A stretch of 64,000 bases of DNA from an uncultured Eubacterium sp. (GTDB taxonomy: Bacteria > Bacillota > Clostridia > Lachnospirales > Lachnospiraceae). A program made the position numbers and the translations under genes. The DNA is taken from assembly GCA_910577225.1 (NCBI GenBank), contig CAJTMV010000009.1:59847-123846 (forward strand), in the 5' to 3' direction. Under the pieces are notes generated by a model, which worked only from the letters and a program-made list of their open reading frames with translations, was not told the origin of the DNA and did no database searches. The stretch's first letter is position 1. Every line of letters begins with the position of its first letter. Shown one piece after another: positions 58,005 to 64,000 of the stretch.

Positions 58005-60242
58005 ATGCATATATCAAAAGTAAATGTATTCAACTATAGGTTGTTAAATCAGACAAGTGTTAGTTGCGAGAAAGATTTATCCTTGATTATTGGAAAAAAT
58101 AATTGTGGCAAAACATCATTTTTATCAGTTTTAAGCAAATGTATTGGTAATAAAAGTGAAGTCGGAAATTTTGATTTTAATGATTTTAGTACATTATTTC
58201 AAAAGAAATTATATAAAGTTGTAAAAGGAGAATCGGCTTTTCAAGAAGAAGAACTTACAGGAATTAGGGTTGACTTTTATATTGAATACAATGAAAATGA
58301 TGATTTGACCAATATTAGTAAATTAATGTTAGATTTAGAGCCACAAAACACAACTGTAATTTTGCGATTTGAGTATGTATTGAAAAATAATCTTCAAAAA
58401 TTAATAGAGCAGTTTACTAAATATGAAACAGATAGGACAACCCTTAATTCTGAAATGGCTTTTGAAAGATTCATTAAAAAGAATCATAAAAAGTACTTTG
58501 AATTTATGAGATATAGTGTGTTATATGATTATAGAAACAAGAAAATAGATAATACGATATTTAAATATCTGGACAATAAGGATATTGATTTATCAAAAAT
58601 AATTGCCTTTAATTATGTCAGTGCAAGAAGAAATGTCTCTAATGCAATAGATTTAGAGCTTTCTGCATTAGCAAGTATTTATTATGAGAAATCAAAGAAT
58701 CAAGAAGAAAATAATGTTACTACACTAAATTTTGAAAAAAAAGTAGATGAGACGGATAGAGCATTTGATGATATATATTCAGAGACTTTTAAAAAACTTA
58801 TGGATAAATTATCTAAATTTGGTGGAATTAAAAAGAATGAAAATATTGTAAAAGTCATTTCGCAAATACAAGTGTCGAAACTTCTAAAAGATAATACAAC
58901 AGTTGTATATGATGATCAATCAAATTTTTTGCCAGAGAATTATAATGGTTTGGGATATTTAAATCTTTTTAGCATTATTATGAAAATAGAAACTATAATG
59001 AGTGACTTCAGAAAAGACAATAAGAAAGACGAGCAACCAGCAGATATAAATATTCTTTTTATTGAGGAACCAGAGGCACATACTCATCCACAAATGCAAT
59101 ATGTATTTGTAAAAAATATAAAGAATTTATTGAGAGAAGGAAAAAAGATTGGTGATTCCGAAAGAACTATAAATTTACAGACATTTATGACGACTCATTC
59201 TTCACATATTGTAGCTGAAAGTGAGTTTGATGATATTAAATATTTTGTTAAAGAGACAAATTCCAATGGGTTCAATGTCGTTTCAAAAAATCTTAAAGAC
59301 TTAAGAACATTATATCAAAAAGAAAAAGGAGAGAATAATAACCACTTTAAATTTTTAAAACAATATTTAACATTAAATAGGTCAGAAGTTTTCTTTGCAG
59401 ATAAAATTATTTTAATAGAAGGGGATACAGAGCGTATTTTACTTCCGGCAATGATAAAAAAGATTGACCAAGATAATAATTATGATATTCCTTTGATGTC
59501 TCAAAATATTTCGATAATTGAAGTGGGAAATTATTCAGAGATATATTCTACATTTATAAAATTTATAGGAACTAAAGTGTTAATTATAACTGATATAGAT
59601 ACATATTCTTTCACGGATGATGTTGATGATAATGGAAAACCTAAGAAAAATAGAGATGGTAGTATAAAGAAAAAGCAAACACCGTGTAGAGTATCTGACG
59701 GTAAATATACTAGTAATAGTTCTTTGAAATTTTATTTAAAGGATCAGCTTGAAACTAATACGGGAACTGAAAAAGACATATTGACTAATTTAGAGTTAAG
59801 AGAAAAAGTAGTTTCTGCTGATGAAGTTTACAATGAAGAAACTGGTAAAACGGAAATCGTTTGGAATTCTGATAAAGATGGAAAGGTTTTGATTGTTTAT
59901 CAAATAGGTGAAGTGAATCATGAGGGGGTGACATATAATGCAAGAAGTTTTGAAGATGCATTTTTTCATATTAACAAAAAACTATTTACTGAATTAGATG
60001 AAGATGATAATGAAAAGAAAATTCAAAAATGTGCAGAGACATTTCAAGGGCTGAAAAATATAGAGTTAATTTTTGATAATAAAAAAGATAGTTTTGATTT
60101 AGCGAAAGATTGTGTCAATAAAAAGCCGTCTTTAGCAATGGATATTTTGTTGAATAGCAAGAGCGATGATAAAAATGATTTTATTAATTGGCAGGTGCCC
60201 CAATATATTAGGGAGGGATTGGAATGGTTGCAGAAAGATTAG
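58005..60242 (+). CDS. gajA: Gabija-type GajA: OLD-family ATPase-TOPRIM endonuclease (745 aa)
   Basis: The ATG at 58005 is preceded by GGAGGG; an open frame from 57954 has no start signal. Walker A GKNNCGKT (residues 30-37), a signature-like GLGYLNLF, Walker B FIEEPEAHTHP (354-359) and MTTHSSHIVAES (H-loop) form the ABC-type ATPase. The TOPRIM part has ILIEGDTERILLP with Glu472 and IITDIDTYSF with Asp530 and Asp532, the metal-binding residues for cleavage. GajA nicks DNA when nucleotide levels fall during phage infection; helicase partner gajB overlaps by 19 bases. At 745 residues it is clearly longer than the Bacillus prototype (about 580), with extra charged sequence in the 550-745 region. 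Composition is AT-rich unlike the chromosome. Confidence 0.85.
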   Translation: MHISKVNVFNYRLLNQTSVSCEKDLSLIIGKNNCGKTSFLSVLSKCIGNKSEVGNFDFNDFSTLFQKKLYKVVKGESAFQEEELTGIRVDFYIEYNENDDLTNISKLMLDLEPQNTTVILRFEYVLKNNLQKLIEQFTKYETDRTTLNSEMAFERFIKKNHKKYFEFMRYSVLYDYRNKKIDNTIFKYLDNKDIDLSKIIAFNYVSARRNVSNAIDLELSALASIYYEKSKNQEENNVTTLNFEKKVDETDRAFDDIYSETFKKLMDKLSKFGGIKKNENIVKVISQIQVSKLLKDNTTVVYDDQSNFLPENYNGLGYLNLFSIIMKIETIMSDFRKDNKKDEQPADINILFIEEPEAHTHPQMQYVFVKNIKNLLREGKKIGDSERTINLQTFMTTHSSHIVAESEFDDIKYFVKETNSNGFNVVSKNLKDLRTLYQKEKGENNNHFKFLKQYLTLNRSEVFFADKIILIEGDTERILLPAMIKKIDQDNNYDIPLMSQNISIIEVGNYSEIYSTFIKFIGTKVLIITDIDTYSFTDDVDDNGKPKKNRDGSIKKKQTPCRVSDGKYTSNSSLKFYLKDQLETNTGTEKDILTNLELREKVVSADEVYNEETGKTEIVWNSDKDGKVLIVYQIGEVNHEGVTYNARSFEDAFFHINKKLFTELDEDDNEKKIQKCAETFQGLKNIELIFDNKKDSFDLAKDCVNKKPSLAMDILLNSKSDDKNDFINWQVPQYIREGLEWLQKD

Positions 60243-62155
60243 AGAAAGAAGTTATACAAATATTTGAACATATTGATGATAACAAGAATTTTCTTCTCAG
60301 CGGAGGAGCAGGCAGTGGAAAAACGTATTCATTAGTATCTGTGATTAATGAAATTTATAATCGAAATCCAATAGCAAAAATTGCTTGTATAACGTATACG
60401 AATGCCGCTGTTCATGAAATTGAAAATCGTGTTTTAAACAAGAAAATAAGGATTTCAACAATACATGATTTTTTATGGGATAATATTTCACCTTTTCAAA
60501 ACGAATTGAAAACAACTCTTATTGAAAGTATTAATAATCCTGAAGTGAAGTATAAAAATATAACAGTAGAACTTCCATATAACAATGAATTTAAAGATGG
60601 AGTAAAATATGCTGAATTTTTGCGTTTATCAGATGGATATATATCACATGATGAAATAATCACTTTAGCAAATCAAATGTTTAAGAAATATCCTAAACTA
60701 TGTGATATATTGAATAATAAATATGATTATATTTTAGTAGATGAATATCAAGATACTTTTCCAGAAGTTATAGAGATTTTATTGGTGTATTTATCAAAGA
60801 GCAAGAAACGCAGTATAATTGGATTTTTTGGTGATTCCATGCAATCTATCTATGATGATGGCGTTGGAGATTTAAATAATTATATTGAATCTGAAATTGT
60901 TATTGAGGTGCAAAAAAGGCAAAATCGTAGAAACCCACAATCGGTTATAAGCTTAAGTAATAAATTGCGAATAGATAAATTGGAACAGGTTCCATCTGAG
61001 GACGAAAATGCTCCGAATATGAAAGACGGAAAAGTAAAAGAAGGAACGATTAAATTTATATATGGAGATATTTTATCCATGGATTCGATAAAAAAGAAAG
61101 AGTACTTTGCAGGATGGGATTTTAGCAATCCGAAAGAAACAAAAGAGTTAAGATTGACCCACAATTTAATCGCATCTAATGCTGGATTTCCTAAACTTAT
61201 GGAGATATATGATAAAGATCCTTTTTTAAAGCTAAAGAAGGAGTTTATAAAATATATTAAAGGGAAAGAAATAACTGTTGATGAAACACAAACTTTCGAT
61301 GAAGTAGTAAATTCTGTAGATTGGATATTCTCGAACAGAGTACGAGATGTTAGTAAGAGAGGAAGAAAACAGATTGAGGTTTTTTTGGAAGATACTGAAA
61401 ATGCAAAATATTATGATTTAGTCAAAGACAAACCTTTTAGTATGGTAAGACGAATATATTTTGATAAAGATAATCTTATTTCGGATAAAAAGGAAATAGA
61501 TGAAGAAAGGTCAACGCAATCAAAGCGTGATAAGCTTATTCGGCACTTATTTAAAATTCAATCAATAGTAGAATTTTATGAGATGAAAGATTATAATGAG
61601 TTTATTCGGAAAACATCATTTAGAATTAGAAGTCAATTAGATAAAAGGATGATAAAGGAAAAAATTGATACTATTGTTGGTATGAAAAAAAGTACAATAG
61701 CTGAAGTGATATCATATGCACATGAGAGTGGCTTGTGTTTAAAGGATGATAATATTGAAAATTTTATTAAGGAAAATGAGTATCTATATACCAGAGTTTC
61801 TAATGTTGAATATGAAGAATTTATAAATTTATATGCGTATTTGGAAGGGTATTCTCCTTTTTCAACGCAACATAAAATCAAGGGAGAAGAATTCAAAAAT
61901 GTATTGGTAATTCTAGATAATGGGAAATGGAATGATTATAATTTTGATTATTTATTTGACCCTTCACATGTAAAATGTAATCAATCTGTACGAATGCGAA
62001 CACAAAAATTATTTTATGTGTGCTGTACACGTGCAATGGAAAATTTAGTGGTATATTGTAAAAAGCCAACGGAGGCTATGATAAATACTGCTGAAAAATG
62101 GTTTGGTAAAGATAATTGTCAAGAAATTGAAAAATTTGAAAATGATTTTGTATAA
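60224..62155 (+). CDS. gajB: Gabija-type GajB: UvrD-like helicase (643 aa)
   Basis: Starts at 60224 inside the end of gajA; GGGAGGG (60210-60216) serves as ribosome binding site. SF1 helicase motifs: LLSGGAGSGKT (Lys33), CITYTNAAVHEIENRV, LVDEYQDT (Asp173-Asp177), GFFGDSMQSIYDDGVG, TQHKIKGEEFKNVLVI (motif V-like, with a variant of HxxKGxEF) and LFYVCCTRAMENLVVY (motif VI). It senses or supplies DNA ends/nucleotides for GajA. It is longer than the prototype GajB (about 495), with an inserted region of about 150 residues between motifs IV and V (residues 290-540). Functional status looks intact; no frameshift seen. Confidence 0.85.
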   Translation: MVAERLEKEVIQIFEHIDDNKNFLLSGGAGSGKTYSLVSVINEIYNRNPIAKIACITYTNAAVHEIENRVLNKKIRISTIHDFLWDNISPFQNELKTTLIESINNPEVKYKNITVELPYNNEFKDGVKYAEFLRLSDGYISHDEIITLANQMFKKYPKLCDILNNKYDYILVDEYQDTFPEVIEILLVYLSKSKKRSIIGFFGDSMQSIYDDGVGDLNNYIESEIVIEVQKRQNRRNPQSVISLSNKLRIDKLEQVPSEDENAPNMKDGKVKEGTIKFIYGDILSMDSIKKKEYFAGWDFSNPKETKELRLTHNLIASNAGFPKLMEIYDKDPFLKLKKEFIKYIKGKEITVDETQTFDEVVNSVDWIFSNRVRDVSKRGRKQIEVFLEDTENAKYYDLVKDKPFSMVRRIYFDKDNLISDKKEIDEERSTQSKRDKLIRHLFKIQSIVEFYEMKDYNEFIRKTSFRIRSQLDKRMIKEKIDTIVGMKKSTIAEVISYAHESGLCLKDDNIENFIKENEYLYTRVSNVEYEEFINLYAYLEGYSPFSTQHKIKGEEFKNVLVILDNGKWNDYNFDYLFDPSHVKCNQSVRMRTQKLFYVCCTRAMENLVVYCKKPTEAMINTAEKWFGKDNCQEIEKFENDFV

Positions 62156-62410
62156 AATTATTGTGTTAATACAAAAGAAAAACGCATAGAAGCCCTTTGT
62201 TTTAGGCATTTTGTGAGACATTTAATACCAACTTAGTAGGAGGAATCCGAAATATGCATCTTAAAAATTAGTTTGATGTTTCGATGGTAGTTTGATGTTG
62301 GGTGTGGGAACACAAACGGATAATAAAGGTTTTTCACAATCAACGTGTCTATGTAGTATACACTCTGCTGATAAAATATAGGCAACAGGCTTTTAGAAAC
62401 TGAATGGGAT

Positions 62411-62450
62411 AGGCGTATCATTAGAGATAGTGGTACGCTTATTTTTTTGT
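62411..62450 (+). terminator. Terminator after gajB region
   Basis: An 8-bp stem GCGTATCA/TGGTACGC (62413-62420 with 62431-62438, one G-T pair), extendable to 10 bp, followed by ATTTTTTTG. Confidence 0.65.
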
Positions 62451-62462
62451 CCGCTTGTATCT

Positions 62463-62491
62463 TTGAATATATTGTTATCTGTCTATATAAT
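62463..62491 (+). promoter_or_regulatory. Promoter of the 59-aa gene
   Basis: -35 TTGAAT (62463-62468), a 17-bp spacer and -10 TATAAT (62486-62491). Confidence 0.75.
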
Positions 62492-62517
62492 GAGAACAAA
62501 AAAGGACGGTGATATGA

Positions 62518-62697
62518 ATGAGAGAAAAGAAAAATCATTTGTATGTGGATAGCCAAGAAAGAAGCATTTTATTACATAGTCTTGTGGAGCTGAAAAATCA
62601 GCTTATTCAACAGGGCAGATATACGGACTGCGTTGATGAGTTAATATTCAAAGTCGTAAACGCACCGATTAAGAGAATGAAAATTGAATATGTCTAA
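62518..62697 (+). CDS. Small protein upstream of parA in conjugative elements (59 aa)
   Basis: The ATG at 62518 follows AAGGACGG. The product MREKKNHLYVDSQERSILLHSLVELKNQLIQQGRYTDCVDELIFKVVNAPIKRMKIEYV looks like the small DNA- or protein-binding helical proteins that accompany the parA-parB module of clostridial integrative elements. I rely on general resemblance, not on a named family. It has a good promoter, and a terminator/attenuator hairpin follows, so it is a real gene. Possible role in element maintenance or relaxosome regulation is unproven. Confidence 0.65.
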   Translation: MREKKNHLYVDSQERSILLHSLVELKNQLIQQGRYTDCVDELIFKVVNAPIKRMKIEYV

Positions 62698-62709
62698 GGC
62701 ACATCACAG

Positions 62710-62752
62710 AGCCGCTTATTCTTATTTATTTTTAAGAGTAGGCGGCTTTTTT
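62710..62752 (+). terminator. Terminator or attenuator between the 59-aa gene and parA
   Basis: A 15-bp stem (AGCCGC... with ...GCGGCT, two G-T pairs) followed by TTTTTTG. It lies between the small gene and parA and may partly uncouple them. Confidence 0.75.
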
Positions 62753-62830
62753 GCGTTCTGTCGTTCTCTGATATTATTACATAGCCACCTTGACAAAGTG
62801 GCTAAATCTATGCGAAAGGAGGACGCATCT

Positions 62831-63658
62831 ATGTCAAATTGCAAAGTAATCGCTCTGACAAACCAGAAAGGCGGTGTCGGCAAGACCACTACGGCGGTCA
62901 ATCTGGGAGTAACTCTGGCACAGCAGGGTAAGAAAGTCCTGCTCATTGATGCCGATGCACAGGCAAATTTAACTATGTCGCTCGGTTACAGCCGACCAGA
63001 TGATTTACCCAATACACTCTCAACCATTATGCAGGATATTATTGATGATAAACCTGTCGATGTTTCCAGAAGCATCCTGCACCATGACGAGGGCGTTGAC
63101 CTGCTCCCATCCAACATTGAACTGTCGGGGCTGGAAGTAAGGCTCATTAACGCCATAAGCCGTGAAAGCGTACTGAAAACCTGCATCAATGAGGTAAAAA
63201 AGAATTATGATGTGGTTCTTGTGGATTGTATGCCAAGCTTGGGTATGCTCACAATAAACGCACTTGCAGCGGCTGACAGCGTGGTTATCCCGACACAGCC
63301 CCATTATCTTTCTGCCAAAGGCTTAGAGCTGTTGCTTCGCTCCGTGTCTAAGGTCAAACGGCAAATCAACCCCAATCTGCGGATTGACGGTATTTTAATG
63401 ACGATGGTTATGCCACGCACAAATATTTCAAAAGAAATTACTGCTACGGTAAAAAGTGCCTATGGGCAGAGGATAAAGGTATTTGATACCCAGATACCCC
63501 ATTCCATCCGTGCGGTAGAAGCCACCGCAGAGGGAAAGAGCATTTTTGCCTACGACAAAGGCGGCAAGGTAGCCGCAGCTTATGGGCAGTTCGGAAAGGA
63601 GGTAGCAGAGATTGGCGAGAAACAAAAGAACAGGAATCGAGCTGACCGCATACGATGA
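62831..63658 (+). CDS. parA: ParA/Soj-type partition ATPase (275 aa)
   Basis: The ATG at 62831 follows AAAGGAGG; the longer frame from 62684 covers the terminator and is rejected. Deviant Walker A KGGVGKTTTAVNLGVTLA, DADAQANLTMSLG, VVLVDCMPSLGMLTINALAAAD and IPTQPHYLSAKGLELLL are all present, with the typical ParA basic tail. Such ParA proteins partition plasmids or help conjugative elements persist. Composition is near 50 percent GC, unlike the Gabija pair, so the element is a mosaic. parB starts inside its end, overlapping by 47 bases. Confidence 0.92.
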   Translation: MSNCKVIALTNQKGGVGKTTTAVNLGVTLAQQGKKVLLIDADAQANLTMSLGYSRPDDLPNTLSTIMQDIIDDKPVDVSRSILHHDEGVDLLPSNIELSGLEVRLINAISRESVLKTCINEVKKNYDVVLVDCMPSLGMLTINALAAADSVVIPTQPHYLSAKGLELLLRSVSKVKRQINPNLRIDGILMTMVMPRTNISKEITATVKSAYGQRIKVFDTQIPHSIRAVEATAEGKSIFAYDKGGKVAAAYGQFGKEVAEIGEKQKNRNRADRIR

Positions 63659-64000
63659 CCTCTTTGAAACAGACGAGAGCCGAGCAGAAGCGAATCTAAG
63701 CAAGATAAGGGAGATACCCATTTCCGAAATTGATGAGTTCCCAGACCACCCATTCAAGGTTTTGATGAATGAGGATCAGTCGGAGCGGCGTAATGACCCC
63801 TGCGACAGTTCGGCAAAAAGAGGACGGACGGTACGAGCTTATCAGCGGTCACAGACGGAAAAAGGCTTGTGAGCTTGCAGGGCTTGAAACGCTGAAATGT
63901 GAGGTTAAGGAGCTGACCCATGATGAAGCGATTATTGTCATGGTTGAAAGTAATCTCCAACGCTCTGTTATTCTGCCAAGTGAGAAAGCCTTTGCCTATA
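63612..64000 (+). pseudogene. parB: ParB/Spo0J-type partition protein, deletion and frameshift near the start, cut by window end
   Basis: TTG at 63612 follows AGGAGG. The frame gives MARNKRTGIELTAYDDLF and SEIDEFPDHPFKVLMNED, then diverges to an early stop at 63870-63872. In another frame the expected ParB continuation resumes at SGVMTPATVRQKEDGRYELISGHRRKK and runs on past the window end to SEKAFAY. Homologous proteins have about ten residues (of the MEQMVESIKR kind) between these parts; here only seven bases remain. So a deletion of about 23 bases shifted the frame. The ISGHRR box of the ParB nuclease domain is therefore out of frame. ParB cannot be made whole from this copy. Confidence 0.7.

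Larger units (their letters stand above)
62156..62517. other. Intergenic region after the Gabija pair
   Basis: Contains a five-codon mini-ORF with GGAGG before it (62253-62270), the duplicated word TAGTTTGATGTT, a terminator at 62411-62450 and a promoter at 62463-62491. No larger gene is recognised. Confidence 0.5.

Noticed and set aside
62684..62830. Longer N-terminus for ParA
   Set aside because: It would place coding sequence over a 15-bp terminator hairpin, whereas the ATG at 62831 has a strong ribosome binding site.
1..64000. tRNA, rRNA and CRISPR genes
   Set aside because: No cloverleaf with the expected conserved arms, no rRNA-like stretch and no spaced repeats were seen on either strand by eye; a dedicated scan was not possible.

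Overview
The window looks like a chromosomal segment of a Gram-positive anaerobe of the Clostridia, most likely Lachnospiraceae. The grounds are the gene families and their order: a fabK-type fatty acid operon with a FabT-like repressor, pyrK-pyrD, formate-tetrahydrofolate ligase, a BlaI/BlaR1 pair, a GPH sugar symporter beside GH2 and GH3 enzymes, and many agr/LytTR-type regulators. Ribosome binding sites are AGGAGG-like and Rho-independent terminators are frequent. This assignment is inference; no rRNA or tRNA gene is present to confirm it.

Positions 1-8150 form a degraded accessory region. It holds the tail of a GHKL histidine kinase, a C-terminal scrap of a LanM-type lanthipeptide synthetase, several small unknown genes, a duplicated promoter module, and a LytTR regulator with an internal deletion. 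An AT-richer block (about 3970-7290) carries a DUF3267 metalloprotease, a decayed Xre regulator, a PemK/MazF-like toxin with a small structured RNA behind it, and a GNAT acetyltransferase. That block abuts a truncated, frameshifted histidine kinase. A nucleosidase gene (2716-3567) and a spore-photoproduct-lyase-like radical SAM gene (8158-9183) flank this material and were probably once neighbours.

Positions 8158-57723 are mostly ordinary chromosome. In order: the radical SAM gene with an SDR; a LytTR/GHKL two-component pair; a GH2-GH3-GPH glycoside utilisation operon; the acpP-fabK-fabD-fabG-fabF-fabZ-accDA-fabH-fabT operon, with accD and accA fused and no accB or accC; DUF1810; pyrC-pyrF-pyrK-pyrD; a MoxR-DUF58-transglutaminase operon; blaI-blaR1-like genes with a repeat-rich coiled-coil protein; Fe-ADH; an AI-2E family permease; an L,D-transpeptidase; fhs; DUF3810; a PocR-MCP sensor; a GH25 lysozyme; a YerC-type regulator; DUF1836; a PcrA helicase with an expanded repeat linker; a small acidic membrane protein; and an RlmD/RumA methyltransferase. 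A 147-bp MITE with perfect 12-bp ends and an 8-bp target duplication lies at 47143-47289, and a truncated inverted relative at 52433-52529.

From 57724 the composition drops sharply to AT-rich. A two-gene anti-phage locus of Gabija type (OLD-family ATPase/TOPRIM nuclease plus UvrD-like helicase, both larger than the prototype) starts immediately after the methyltransferase stop codon. Behind it are a 59-residue small gene, parA and a parB with a deletion and frameshift, typical of an integrative conjugative element. The inferred picture is an element inserted at the 3' end of the methyltransferase gene, carrying Gabija as cargo and running past the end of the window.
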